64,000 nucleotides of DNA from CAVVKW01 sp963761705 (GCA_963761705.1 CAVXHK010000001.1:1674001-1738000); one strand, 5' to 3'. Positions 33,760-43,144 are shown, numbered from the stretch's first letter. Notes: generated from the sequence alone by a model not told the origin. Numbers and translations: made by a program.

Positions 33760-34746
33760 TCAGGTGGGTTTGTTTTCGGACAGGAGTCGTTCGATGATTT
33801 TTTCGGGGGTGATGCCCTCCGCTTCGGCTCGGTAGTTGGGAAGGATACGGTGGCGGAGGGTCGGAATCGCGAGGTGGCGGATGTCCGCGGGGGTGACGTG
33901 GGTACGGTCTTCGAGGAGGACGTGGGCTTTGGCTCCGAAGACGAGGAATTGGGCTGCGCGGAGACCGGCTCCCCAGCTGATCCAGTCGTTGACGAAGGCC
34001 GGGGTGCCGGGCTGGTTCGGGCGGCTGGCTGCGGCGAGGCGAACGGCGTAGCGGATGACGTCTTCGGCGACGGGGACGCGGCGGACCAAGTCCTGAAAGG
34101 CGAGGAGGTCTTCGCCGGTAAAGAGGGGTTGGACGGGTTCGGGGCGGGTGGAGGTTGTTTGGGAAACAACGGCGACTTCGTCGTCTTCGGGGAGGTAATC
34201 GATGAGGACGTCGAACATGAACCGGTCGAGTTGGGCTTCGGGAAGCGGGTAGGTGCCTTCCATCTCGATGGGGTTCTTGGTGGCCAGGACGAAGAACGGT
34301 CGGTCGAGGGGGTGGGTGACGCCGCCGACGGTGACCTGGCGCTCCTGCATGGCTTCGAGGAGGGCGGACTGGGTCTTCGGCGGGGTGCGGTTGATTTCGT
34401 CGGCGAGGATGATGTTCGCGAAGATGGGGCCGGGAACGAAGGTGAGTTCGCGGCCGCCGGCGGGTGTTTCGCGCAAGATCTCGGTGCCGGTGATGTCGGC
34501 GGGCATGAGGTCGGGGGTGAATTGGATGCGCTGGAATTTCAGGTGGAAGACTTGCGCGAGGGTGCGGATGACGAGGGTCTTGGCGAGGCCGGGTGCTCCG
34601 GTGATGAGGCAATTCCCGCCGCAGAGAAGGGCGATGAGGAGCTGATGAATAACGTCGTGCTGACCGACGATGACCTTGGCCAGCTCGGCGCGAATTTGCG
34701 GGCGGGCGGCGGTGAGGTGGGCGAGAGTTTGTTCGTCGGTGGGCAT
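33760..34746 (-). CDS. moxR: MoxR family AAA+ ATPase
   Basis: 328 residues. Walker A is TGAPGLAKT near residue 50 and Walker B is IILADEINRTPPKTQ near 115; the sensor 1 region is VLATKNPIEMEGTYPLPEAQ. MoxR ATPases are chaperone-like machines that act with DUF58 and vWA proteins on metal-centre insertion or envelope assembly. It is followed by the DUF58 gene and lies in the middle of the cluster. Confidence 0.96.
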   Translation of the reverse strand: MPTDEQTLAHLTAARPQIRAELAKVIVGQHDVIHQLLIALLCGGNCLITGAPGLAKTLVIRTLAQVFHLKFQRIQFTPDLMPADITGTEILRETPAGGRELTFVPGPIFANIILADEINRTPPKTQSALLEAMQERQVTVGGVTHPLDRPFFVLATKNPIEMEGTYPLPEAQLDRFMFDVLIDYLPEDDEVAVVSQTTSTRPEPVQPLFTGEDLLAFQDLVRRVPVAEDVIRYAVRLAAASRPNQPGTPAFVNDWISWGAGLRAAQFLVFGAKAHVLLEDRTHVTPADIRHLAIPTLRHRILPNYRAEAEGITPEKIIERLLSENKPT

Positions 34747-34749
34747 TTT

Positions 34750-34911
34750 GGATGAATGGGAAATTTGAAATGAGGAATTCGAAATTGGGATGCGGGAATT
34801 CGGATTTTCACCCTCTTTTTCACAATCTTAATTTTTGTCTTCGTCTCGTGATTGAATGTCCGGCGGCGGTGCGTTTGGGAGAGCGATAAAGATTAGGATC
34901 AAGAGAAAGAG
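34750..34911. repeat. AT-rich intergenic repeats between DUF4159 gene and moxR
   Basis: The first part (34750-34800) has GGGAAATTTGAAATGAGG-like units resembling 18539-18572. The second has CTCTTTTTCACAATCTTAAT (from 34812) and a roughly complementary arm near 34885-34911 (ATAAAGATTAGGATC). The gap is otherwise without a gene. Confidence 0.45.
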
Positions 34912-34914
34912 CGG

Positions 34915-35751
34915 CTAATGGGTGAGGACGTAGAAGACGATGTTGATGCCCATGGGGTAGGCTTGCTTCTCGGAGAATTCGTGGAAGAACCATTCGTTCT
35001 CGCCTTCGCGTTCCCAGCCGTCGCCGAGGTCGGTGTTGTGGCAGAGGAGGGCGATCAGGCGGCCTTCGTCGTCGAACCAGGCTTGGTAATGTGGATCGCG
35101 TCCGTCTTTTTCCCAGGTGATGCCTTGCGAGCGGCCCTGTATGGCGGTCTCGATGTCCGGGATCTGGGGTTTGCGTTTGAGGTCGAAGACGGAATGAAAG
35201 ATCGGGTGGTCGAGGGGGAGATCGACGGGCTCGCGGTTGGGGAAAATGAGTTTGAGGTTGCGGTAGGCGTTGGCCCACTCGGATTCGCCCCAGAAATCGT
35301 CGACGAGGAGGAAGCCGCCGTTGAGGAGATAGTCGCGGAGGATCTCGGCTTCGTCAGGGGCGAGATCGAGGCTGCGGGGTTCTACGGTGTAGACGAAGGG
35401 GTAGTCGCGGAGGGCGGGGTCGGTGATCTCGAGAACGATGGGGTCTGGGTTGACGAGGATGGTGGTAAGTTGGTGGAGGCGGTAGGGGAAATTGACGTCG
35501 GCGTCGGGGTAGTCGGTCCTCCATGCTCGGTGGTTGCGGGGCCGGAGGCGGACGAAGGTGAAGGCCTCGCCGAGAAATTGTGGGTCGATTTGCCAGGTGG
35601 GGGTGCCGCCGCGGTCGGTGGTGATCTCGGGGGCGGCGCGGGTGGGGAACGCAAACGCGGCTAGGACCACCGATATCACGGATGAGCGGGCGAGGCGGGC
35701 GAGGCGGGCAGGATGCCCGCGTTCCCCGGGAGTCGTTGTCGCCAGCTTCAT
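34915..35751 (-). CDS. Secreted DUF4159 domain protein
   Basis: 278 residues; the ATG at 35751 overlaps the upstream stop (ATGA). An export signal is present (VISVVLAAFAFPTRA), preceded by an unusual GERGHPARLARLARS head that comes from a repeat element (35664-35729). The mature part matches DUF4159: FTFVRLRPRNH, DYPFVYTVEPRSLDL, LLNGGFLLVDDFWGE, and FHEFSEKQAYPMGINIVFYV. DUF4159 is a GATase-like fold of unknown function common in planctomycete and verrucomicrobial vWA clusters. Confidence 0.88.
   Translation of the reverse strand: MKLATTTPGERGHPARLARLARSSVISVVLAAFAFPTRAAPEITTDRGGTPTWQIDPQFLGEAFTFVRLRPRNHRAWRTDYPDADVNFPYRLHQLTTILVNPDPIVLEITDPALRDYPFVYTVEPRSLDLAPDEAEILRDYLLNGGFLLVDDFWGESEWANAYRNLKLIFPNREPVDLPLDHPIFHSVFDLKRKPQIPDIETAIQGRSQGITWEKDGRDPHYQAWFDDEGRLIALLCHNTDLGDGWEREGENEWFFHEFSEKQAYPMGINIVFYVLTH
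35664..35729 (+). repeat. Repeat element forming a signal-peptide end
   Basis: ACCACCGATATCACGGATGA, then GCGGGCGAGGC units, then GGGCAGGATGCCCGCGTTCC. It includes a GGGCA/TGCCC palindrome and is read in the DUF4159 gene as the positively charged head and part of the hydrophobic core. Confidence 0.5.
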
Positions 35752-38153
35752 TGGAGGTCGAGGAGGAGCCGTTGGGCCGCGCGGTAGCGGGGGGCGGTTT
35801 CGAGGGCCTGGAGGACTTGGCGGCGGGCTTGAGCGGGGTCAGTGGGGCTCAGGTATTTGGCATAGTTGTAATGGACGGTGGATTGATCGGGCGGGTCGAG
35901 GGCGAGGAGGGCGGTGAAGGCGGCGGTGCGATCGGCGGGCGGGAGGGATTCGTTGGCGGCTCGGAGGGCGTAGGTGGCGGGGTTGAGGGGGTCGATGGCG
36001 AGAATGGCGTCGGTGATTTTCGCAGATTCCTCGGGGGTGGGGTCGAGAGCGAGGAGGCGGCGGAGGGCGGGAAGGTTGCCGCCGTCTTGGGCGGTGAGGT
36101 CAAGGAGGGTGGCTTTCTCGTGGGTCGTTTCGCCGAGGTGCTCGTAGGTGGTCGCGAGGAGGGAGCGGGGGGAGGGATCGTCGTGGTTGTCGGGGTCGAG
36201 AGAGACGAGGCGTTCGAGGAGGGGGCGGGCGGCGGCGTGGTCGGACGTGTCGACGAGGTGGCGGGCGTGGGCGCTGAGGCCCCAGTAGTTGGTGGGGTGC
36301 TCGGCGAGCCAGGTGTCGGGGTCGCGGATGAGGGCTTCCTGATCCGATTCGGTGAGCGGGGTCCAGTCGAGGCCGGGGCCGGCGGCGTTGGCGTATTCTG
36401 TCGCGTAGGTGGAGAAGGCGGCGCGGAGGTCGGGAAGGGGGGCGAGGCGGGCGGCGAGGGATTCAGCGAAGGGGCGGTTGGCGCGGAGGTCGTCGAGGAT
36501 TGCGCGCAGCGAGGCGAATCCGTGGACCTCGACGATGAACTCGACGGCGAGGGAAGAGACGAAGTAGGCGAGTGGGAAGTCGCCCGAGCGGAAGGCGGCG
36601 TCGAGTTCGTCGATGGGGGGAATCTCGGCTTCGACGATGGCTTGGCGAATGCGGGGGGTGAGGGCGAAGCCCCAGCGGGGGTCGGCTTGGCGTTCTTCGT
36701 AGACGGAGATGCCTTCGGTGAGCCAGCGGGGGATGCGGTGGCGGGTGTGGGTGAGGGTGACGGTGTGGGCGAATTCGTGCCAAAGCACGGCCTCCCAATT
36801 GGCCCGGCCGAGGTGGCCGCCGGGTCCGGAGGCGGTGATGAGTGGGCCGAAGCAGACGCCGAGAAAGCCTTCGCCGCCGGGGACGCCGAAGGTGCGGATG
36901 GCGAAATCGCGCTGATCGTCGTAGATCTCGACGACGGTCGGGTTCGGGACGGCGACCCCGTATTTTTCGGCGAGGGTGGTGCGAGCGCGTTCGAGGAGGT
37001 CGAGGGTGCGCTGGCCGTAGACGGTGGCTTCGACGGGGTTCATGCGGAGGATGAGGCCGTTGCGTTCGAGGGTGGTGAAGCGGGCGGTGCGGTCACGGAG
37101 TTCCAGCAGATTGAAGGCAGCGACGTGGTAGGGGTCGACGGCGAAGACGGTCTCGATGAAGGGCCAGCCCTCCGACTCGCGGCCGAAGCGAAGGAGGGTG
37201 GAGCCGAGGAGAAAATTGGCTTCGAGGTTGGTGGGGTCGGCGCGGAGGGCGAGGCGGAGGAATTCGATGGCTTCGGCGGGGCGAATCTGGGCGGCGAGGG
37301 TGCGCCCGATCAGGATGTCGGGGGCGGAGTTGCCGGGCCACGCGACGAGGGCCTCGGCGCGGGCGGACGCCATGGCGGCGGGGTCGCCCTCGATCTGGGC
37401 GATGGCGGCGATGAGGGCGTGGGCGGCGGGTTGGCGGGGATTGACGGCGAGGATGCGGTCGAGGGGGACGCGGGCTTCCTCGAACTGGTCGCGGGCGATG
37501 AGGGTCTCGGCCTGAATCTGGAGGGCGGCTTGATTGGTTGGGTCGGCGTCGAGGGCGGCCCCGAGGGCGGCGTCGGTGCCCCTTGGGTCGGTGGGAGCGA
37601 GAGCTTCGGCGAGGCTGGCGAGGAGGTCGGCGCGCTCCGGGCCGGGAGCGTCAGTGGGGAGGAGGTCGAGGGCAGCGCGGAAGTTGGTGGCGGCGAGGAG
37701 GTTATCGTTTTTCGCGAGGGCTAGGTCGCCGATGGCCCGCGGGGGGGCGGGGCTCTCGGGGGCGGCGGCTTTGGCGGGATCGTAGAATCTGCGAATGATC
37801 TCCTTCGGATCCTCGCCGAGGAGGAGGAAGGCGCGGCCGAGGGCGAGGCGGGTCTCCGGGGTGGGGTCGGTGGGTGCGGTCTCTTGGGTGACGGCGTCGT
37901 AGAGGCGGGCGAGGGCCTGCTCGCGGGGTCGAATGGCGGCCATCGCGTCGTGGAGGAGAAGCGCCCGCTGGACCGGGTGGCCGGGCTGACGTGCGGAGCG
38001 CTCGGCGGCGGTGAGGGCTTGGGCGTAGTCACCGACGCGCAGGAGGGCGTGGACCGTCTGCTCGGCGTCGGCGAGGGACGGGTCGTTCGCGAGGGCGGTC
38101 GGACCCATGAGGATCATCGCGGAGGCGACAAGGAGGATCCGGTGGAGACTCAC
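35748..38153 (-). CDS. Secreted TPR protein with peptidase-MA-like gluzincin domain
   Basis: 801 residues from a GTG at 38153; the longer frame upstream overlaps the divergent promoter region. Signal peptide ILLVASAMILMGPTALA. TPR units fill about residues 25-350. A zinc-peptidase core follows with WHEFAHTVTLTH near residue 470 (HExxH) and the downstream WLTEGISVYEE, which supplies the third ligand. More TPRs follow to the C-terminus. It resembles peptidase MA (M61-like) proteins. It is the first gene of the cluster and is coupled to the DUF4159 gene; it may process envelope proteins. Confidence 0.88.
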   Translation of the reverse strand: MSLHRILLVASAMILMGPTALANDPSLADAEQTVHALLRVGDYAQALTAAERSARQPGHPVQRALLLHDAMAAIRPREQALARLYDAVTQETAPTDPTPETRLALGRAFLLLGEDPKEIIRRFYDPAKAAAPESPAPPRAIGDLALAKNDNLLAATNFRAALDLLPTDAPGPERADLLASLAEALAPTDPRGTDAALGAALDADPTNQAALQIQAETLIARDQFEEARVPLDRILAVNPRQPAAHALIAAIAQIEGDPAAMASARAEALVAWPGNSAPDILIGRTLAAQIRPAEAIEFLRLALRADPTNLEANFLLGSTLLRFGRESEGWPFIETVFAVDPYHVAAFNLLELRDRTARFTTLERNGLILRMNPVEATVYGQRTLDLLERARTTLAEKYGVAVPNPTVVEIYDDQRDFAIRTFGVPGGEGFLGVCFGPLITASGPGGHLGRANWEAVLWHEFAHTVTLTHTRHRIPRWLTEGISVYEERQADPRWGFALTPRIRQAIVEAEIPPIDELDAAFRSGDFPLAYFVSSLAVEFIVEVHGFASLRAILDDLRANRPFAESLAARLAPLPDLRAAFSTYATEYANAAGPGLDWTPLTESDQEALIRDPDTWLAEHPTNYWGLSAHARHLVDTSDHAAARPLLERLVSLDPDNHDDPSPRSLLATTYEHLGETTHEKATLLDLTAQDGGNLPALRRLLALDPTPEESAKITDAILAIDPLNPATYALRAANESLPPADRTAAFTALLALDPPDQSTVHYNYAKYLSPTDPAQARRQVLQALETAPRYRAAQRLLLDLQ

Positions 38154-38204
38154 GGGGCGAAATTTTGTCAGGAAATGATGCGTTTGCAAACTGCAATGGC
38201 GGGC

Positions 38205-38232
38205 TTGAATGCGGGGAGCGGCGGGGTATTCT
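38205..38232 (+). promoter_or_regulatory. Candidate sigma-70 promoter of galE
   Basis: TTGAAT (38205-38210), 16-bp spacer, TATTCT (38227-38232). Transcription would begin about 2-3 nt before the galE ATG at 38242, giving a leaderless or nearly leaderless mRNA. The 88-bp gap also separates the divergent peptidase-MA gene. Confidence 0.4.
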
Positions 38233-38241
38233 GCGCGCCGC

Positions 38242-39216
38242 ATGAAGAGAATTTTTGTCACGGGTGGGGCGGGTTACATCGGGAGTATCTGCGTTGAGGA
38301 GCTTCTTAACGCGGGGCACAAGGTCGGGGTGTTCGACAACCTGACCGAGGGGCACCAGAAGGCAGTGGATTCGCGGGCGCGATTTTTCCAAGGCGACCTG
38401 AGCGACCCGAAGGTCATTGGTCTGGCCATCGCGGAATACAAGCCGGACGCGGTGATGCATTTCGCGGCGAACGCGCTCGTCGGGGAGTCGATGACGAATC
38501 CGGCGAAGTATTTTCGCAACAACGTCTGCCACGGTCTCAACTTGCTGGAGGCGATGATCTCAAACGACGTGAGGCGACTCGTTTTCTCGTCGACCTGCGC
38601 GACGTTTGGAATTCCTGATCGGATGCCGCTGGACGAAACGTTGCCGCAGAATCCGATTAATCCCTACGGCGAGTCGAAGCTGCTCTTCGAAAAAATCCTG
38701 CGTTGGTACGGCGAGATTCACGATCTCAAATTCGTAGCGCTGCGTTACTTCAACGCGGCCGGCGCGAGCGAGCAGTTTGGCGAGGATCACCGGATCGAAA
38801 CGCACCTCATTCCGAATGTCCTCAAGGTGGCACTCGGCCAGAAGCAGGCGGCGGAGATTTATGGGACCGACTACGACACGCCGGACGGGACGTGCATTCG
38901 GGACTACATCCACATCCTCGATCTGGCGGACGCGCACATGCGGGCTCTCGACGCGCCGGAGAGTGCGTTTTTCAACCTCGGGACGGGTGGCGGGACGTCG
39001 GTGCGCGAGGTGATCGACACCTGTCGGGCGGTCTCGGGTAAAGAAATTCCGGTGATCGAGAAGGACCGCCGCCCGGGTGATCCGCCGCGCTTGATCGCGG
39101 CTTCGGAAAAAATTCGGACGGCACTGGGCTGGGAACCGAAGTATCAGGACATCCGCAAGATCATCGAGAGCGCGTGGGCTTGGCACGTGAAAAACCCGAC
39201 CGGGTACGGAGACTGA
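38242..39216 (+). CDS. galE: UDP-glucose 4-epimerase
   Basis: 324 residues from the ATG at 38242. It interconverts UDP-glucose and UDP-galactose for surface glycans. The NAD motif VTGGAGYIGS opens the protein; the active site has SSTCATFG and the YGESK pair (PYGESKLLFEK). The C-terminus carries GTGGGTSVREVI and LGWEPKY. It is followed by lptD and ugd, which fits an envelope-polysaccharide setting. Confidence 0.95.
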   Translation: MKRIFVTGGAGYIGSICVEELLNAGHKVGVFDNLTEGHQKAVDSRARFFQGDLSDPKVIGLAIAEYKPDAVMHFAANALVGESMTNPAKYFRNNVCHGLNLLEAMISNDVRRLVFSSTCATFGIPDRMPLDETLPQNPINPYGESKLLFEKILRWYGEIHDLKFVALRYFNAAGASEQFGEDHRIETHLIPNVLKVALGQKQAAEIYGTDYDTPDGTCIRDYIHILDLADAHMRALDAPESAFFNLGTGGGTSVREVIDTCRAVSGKEIPVIEKDRRPGDPPRLIAASEKIRTALGWEPKYQDIRKIIESAWAWHVKNPTGYGD

Positions 39217-39271
39217 TTTGCCGGGATTTTCCTTGCGCGGGGTTGGCGGCTCCGTAGCCTCCTCGTTCCGA

Positions 39272-41746
39272 ATGATGAGGTTGCTTTGGCTTTTTGTAGT
39301 TGTGCTCTGGGCGCTGTCTTCGACGGCGTGGGCGCAATTTGGGAGCTTCGGCGATGTCCCGGTCGAGATCACCGCAGATGGCGAGACCCGCTTCGAGCAG
39401 GGCGTGGCGATCGCGGAGGATAACGTCCAGATCCACTACCAAGACATCAGCATCTACACGGACTACGCGGAGTATAACCCGGATACGCGCGACGTGCTGC
39501 TCATCGGCGACGTGCGGATCTACACCGCGGACAACCTCCTCACCAGCCAGCGGGCGCTCTACAACTTGGAGAGTAAGCAGATCCGCGCTCTCGAGATGAC
39601 GGGGGAAAATTTTCCCCTCAAATTCCGAGCCCTGAGCCTGCAGGCGCCTTCGTTGAATCAATTCAACGTTACGAATGCGACGTTCACGACCGACGATTCG
39701 TCGCAGCCTGATTTCCGAATCAAGGCGAAAAAGGTGCGGATCTACCCGGACTCGCGGGTCGTCTTTACGAACTCGGTTTTCTACATCGGAGACGTCCCGG
39801 TCTTTTACTTCCCGTATCTGTTTGCCTTCACCAACAACACGGGCTTCACGATCCGGCCGGGTTATGACTCGGAGGTGGGATATTATACGCTCGTCGGCTA
39901 CAGTTTTCCGATTGGCCAGAGCGGGGCGGTGATCGGAACGGTCAATACGGATTATCGCACGGAGCTCGGCTTCGGCATCGGGTTTGACGCCGAGTTTAAA
40001 TACGGCCTCGACGATCGGAGCTACGGCACGTTTCGATCCTATTACGCGAACGACATCAATCCTGAAGACCGGGTGGGCGGCCCCGGCGAGCCACCGGAGG
40101 AGGGCGAAAGCGACCGCTACCGGGTGAGCTTCCAGCAACGCCTTTTCGTCACCGACGACATCTACGCGACGGCGGACATCAACGTGCTGAGCGACGTCGA
40201 TTTCCTCGAGGACTACTACCCGAACGAATTCCGAGTCGATCCGCAGCCGGACAATTTTCTCTCGCTCACGAAGTGGAACGAATTTTACACGATCACCTTG
40301 CTGACGCGGTTTCAGGTCAACGATTTCTACGAGACGACGGAGCGGCTGCCGGAGCTGGCGATCGACATCAAGCAGCATCAGCTCTTTGGGACGCCGATCT
40401 ATTACGACGGAGAATCGAGCGTGGGCCAGTATCGGCGGGCGTTTGCGGACAACTCGATCTTCCCGGATTACGAGACGACGCGGTTCGATACGTTTCACCA
40501 GATCTCCTACGCACGGACTTATTTCGGCTGGCTGTCGGTGATCCCGAGGATGGGTATCCGTGGGACCTATTATAGCAACACGGGTGCGACCGTCGCCGTG
40601 CTCAGCGATCAACAGCAGCTGCAGGTCAACAACATTCGCGGGCGGGCGGCGAGCCAGCGGGATCTGGCGGCGCAGACGGCGGCGAAGATCAGCGAGCAGC
40701 AATCGGCGCTGAGCGGTTCGGCCAATCCGGTTGATCGAGCGCGGCTCCAGCAATCGATTTTGGCTCTGCAGGGTTCGCAGACGGCCCAACTGGCGACCGC
40801 GCAGTCGCTCGAGAGTCAGGCGAGCTTGATCGAGAACGGCACCGACCTGCGGGGACGGGAGTTACGGGAAGGTGGCGCGACGCTGCGACCGGTTTTCAAC
40901 GCCGGACTGGAGGCGTCTTTCAAACTATCCAAGAAATATGAGGCGATTCAATCGCGGGCCCTCGGGCTGGACGGCGTGTTGCACACGAACCAGCCTTACG
41001 TGAATTTCTCTTACGTCGAAAATTTCGGCGACAACCCAGACCAGATTTTGCAGTTTGACCGCGTTGTTCCGTCGACGGATCCGCTGCCGATCGATTTCCC
41101 GCAGTTCGTCGCGATCGATTCGATCGACGATTGGAGCATCGTCCGACTCGGTTCACGAAATCGTTTTACCACCCGGCGCGGCGACGACAATTGGGAATGG
41201 CTGGTGATCGATTCTTTTTTCGACATCAACTTCAACGATCCTTACCTCGACAACGGTGCAGGCGATGTCTCCAACGTTGTGAACCGGATCGAGTTCAAGC
41301 CGGTCCCGTGGGCGTCGTTCCGAATGGACGCGCAGACACCGGTCACCGACGACGGATTCACCGACATCAACACGTCGGTCCTCTTCATGCCGATGCGCGA
41401 CTTGTTGGTGCAATTCAGCAATCGCTACATCGAGGACAATCCATTTTTTCAGGACAGTAACCAGCTGTCGGCCTACGGGTATTACCAAGTCACGCCGCAT
41501 TGGGGCGTGAGCGCGCAGGGAACTTACGAGGCGGAAGACAATCAGCTGCTCTTCCAGCGATACTCCGTGCATCGCGACTTGTCGGCTTGGATCATGTCCG
41601 TTGGCGGCGAGGTGCGCGACAACCGGGGCGGCGACACCGAATATGGCTTGGTGCTGACGATGTCGCTCAAGGATGCTCCGCAGATTTCCCTCCCATTGGC
41701 TTACGATCCAGCAACGACTCCCTTGGGTGGCGACGGGCAGCAGTAG
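39272..41746 (+). CDS. lptD: LPS-assembly protein LptD with coiled-coil insertion
   Basis: About 824 residues from the ATG at 39272 (another ATG at 39275). Signal peptide LLWLFVVVLWALSSTAWAQ. The N-terminal OstA/LptA-like domain (VPVEITADGETRFEQGVAI, then LLIGDVRIYT) and a large C-terminal barrel (GYYQVTPHWGVSAQGTYE) fit LptD, which inserts LPS into the outer membrane. About residues 436-531 form a Gln/Ala-rich coiled-coil insertion (LQVNNIRGRAASQRDLAAQT). The presence of this gene means a Gram-negative outer membrane with LPS-like lipid. The cysteines used in E. coli LptD are not obvious. Confidence 0.9.
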   Translation: MMRLLWLFVVVLWALSSTAWAQFGSFGDVPVEITADGETRFEQGVAIAEDNVQIHYQDISIYTDYAEYNPDTRDVLLIGDVRIYTADNLLTSQRALYNLESKQIRALEMTGENFPLKFRALSLQAPSLNQFNVTNATFTTDDSSQPDFRIKAKKVRIYPDSRVVFTNSVFYIGDVPVFYFPYLFAFTNNTGFTIRPGYDSEVGYYTLVGYSFPIGQSGAVIGTVNTDYRTELGFGIGFDAEFKYGLDDRSYGTFRSYYANDINPEDRVGGPGEPPEEGESDRYRVSFQQRLFVTDDIYATADINVLSDVDFLEDYYPNEFRVDPQPDNFLSLTKWNEFYTITLLTRFQVNDFYETTERLPELAIDIKQHQLFGTPIYYDGESSVGQYRRAFADNSIFPDYETTRFDTFHQISYARTYFGWLSVIPRMGIRGTYYSNTGATVAVLSDQQQLQVNNIRGRAASQRDLAAQTAAKISEQQSALSGSANPVDRARLQQSILALQGSQTAQLATAQSLESQASLIENGTDLRGRELREGGATLRPVFNAGLEASFKLSKKYEAIQSRALGLDGVLHTNQPYVNFSYVENFGDNPDQILQFDRVVPSTDPLPIDFPQFVAIDSIDDWSIVRLGSRNRFTTRRGDDNWEWLVIDSFFDINFNDPYLDNGAGDVSNVVNRIEFKPVPWASFRMDAQTPVTDDGFTDINTSVLFMPMRDLLVQFSNRYIEDNPFFQDSNQLSAYGYYQVTPHWGVSAQGTYEAEDNQLLFQRYSVHRDLSAWIMSVGGEVRDNRGGDTEYGLVLTMSLKDAPQISLPLAYDPATTPLGGDGQQ

Positions 41747-41779
41747 CCGGGACCTCGTTTCAACACTCACAAAATTCTC

Positions 41780-43078
41780 ATGAAACTCTGTATTATTGGA
41801 TCTGGTTACGTCGGTTTGGTCTCGGGCGCTTGCTTCGCGGAAGTCGGGCACCACGTCATCTGCGTCGACAACGACAGCCGGAAAGTCGAGATGCTGCGGG
41901 CAGGCAAAATCCCGATTTACGAGCCTGGCCTCGAGGAGATCGTCACGAAGAACGTGAGCGCGGGGCGTCTGAAGTTCACGGCGAGCATCGAGGAGGGCGT
42001 TGATAACTCGCAGGTCGTCTTCATCGCGGTGCCAACGCCGCCGCAGCCGGACGGCAGCGTCGATCTTTCCTACATCGAGCGGGTCGCGCGCGAGATCGCG
42101 GGAGTGCTCAAGGAATACCGAGTGATCGTCGACAAGAGCACGGTGCCGGTGAAGACCGGCGAGAAGGTCGCGGAAACAATCCGCCGCTACAACAAGGCGG
42201 GCGCGGATTTCGACGTGGTCAGCAACCCCGAATTTCTTCGCGAAGGCTGCGCGGTGCCGGATCTTATGAACCCCGATCGGGTCGTGGTTGGCTCGTCGAG
42301 TGACCGCGCGACGAATCTGATGCGGCAAATCTACGAGCCCTTCATGGCGCCGATCATCGTGACCGACGTGAACAGCGCTGAGCTGATCAAACACGCGGCG
42401 AACTCGTTCCTGGCGTTGAAGATCTCCTACATCAACGCCGTCTCGCGGATCTGCGAAGCGAGCGGTGCGGACGTTGAGAAGGTTGCGGACGGCATTGGCT
42501 CGGACAAGCGGATTGGGCGAAATTTCCTCAACGCCGGCATCGGCTACGGCGGATCGTGTTTTCCGAAGGACATCGCGGCTTTCATCGCCATCAGCGATCA
42601 GCTCGGCGTGCCGTTCACGCTTCTCAAGGAAGTGGAGAAAATCAACCGCGACCAGCGGAGTCGCTTTGTCTCAAAGGTCCGGGAAGCGCTCTGGGTGCTG
42701 CGCGATAAGAAGATCGCGGTGTGGGGTATCACCTTCAAATCGGACACGGACGACGTCCGGACGTCGGTCGCGGTGGACGTGATCAACGATCTCATCAAGG
42801 AAGGAGCCGACGTCACGGCTTACGATCCGAAGGGGATGGAGAAAGCGACGGAATACAAGATGATCGAGGGCGCGAAGCTGGCCGACTCGGCCATGGCGGC
42901 AGCCGAGGGCGCGGAGGCTCTGATTGTGGCGACGGAGTGGCACGAATTTGCTTCGGCGGATCTGGCGAAGTTGAGGGACGTGATGCACACACCTCTCATG
43001 TTCGACGGTCGGAATCTCTTCGATCCAGCCACCGTGCGGGGTCACGGGTTCACGTATCACTCGATCGGCCGGGCGTAA
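41780..43078 (+). CDS. ugd: UDP-glucose 6-dehydrogenase
   Basis: 432 residues. It oxidises UDP-glucose to UDP-glucuronate. The NAD motif CIIGSGYVGLVSGACFAE opens it; the catalytic Cys is in GIGYGGSCFPKD near residue 260; the central KHAANSFLALKISYINA and the C-terminal WGITFKSDTDDVR also fit. It supplies uronic acids for capsule or LPS sugars; galE is close by. Confidence 0.97.
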   Translation: MKLCIIGSGYVGLVSGACFAEVGHHVICVDNDSRKVEMLRAGKIPIYEPGLEEIVTKNVSAGRLKFTASIEEGVDNSQVVFIAVPTPPQPDGSVDLSYIERVAREIAGVLKEYRVIVDKSTVPVKTGEKVAETIRRYNKAGADFDVVSNPEFLREGCAVPDLMNPDRVVVGSSSDRATNLMRQIYEPFMAPIIVTDVNSAELIKHAANSFLALKISYINAVSRICEASGADVEKVADGIGSDKRIGRNFLNAGIGYGGSCFPKDIAAFIAISDQLGVPFTLLKEVEKINRDQRSRFVSKVREALWVLRDKKIAVWGITFKSDTDDVRTSVAVDVINDLIKEGADVTAYDPKGMEKATEYKMIEGAKLADSAMAAAEGAEALIVATEWHEFASADLAKLRDVMHTPLMFDGRNLFDPATVRGHGFTYHSIGRA

Positions 43079-43093
43079 GGTGAGGGAAGTGAT

Positions 43094-43144
43094 GGCTGCG
43101 CCGCTTAGGGTCGTTCCGCAGCTGAAGGCAGCCGCTCCCTGAGG
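43094..43144 (+). repeat. Palindromic intergenic repeat, copy 4
   Basis: GGCTGCGCCGCTTAGGGTCG, a variant first stem, then GCCGCTCCCTGAGG. It keeps the block order of copies 1-3 but with a different central palindrome. It fills the gap between ugd and the yhaM-type gene. Confidence 0.55.

Noticed and set aside
35682..37724. 680-codon + strand open frame
   Set aside because: Low-complexity Gly/Glu/Val translation exactly opposite the peptidase-MA gene.
41153..42394. 413-codon minus-strand open frame
   Set aside because: Antisense to lptD and ugd, both of which are firm.
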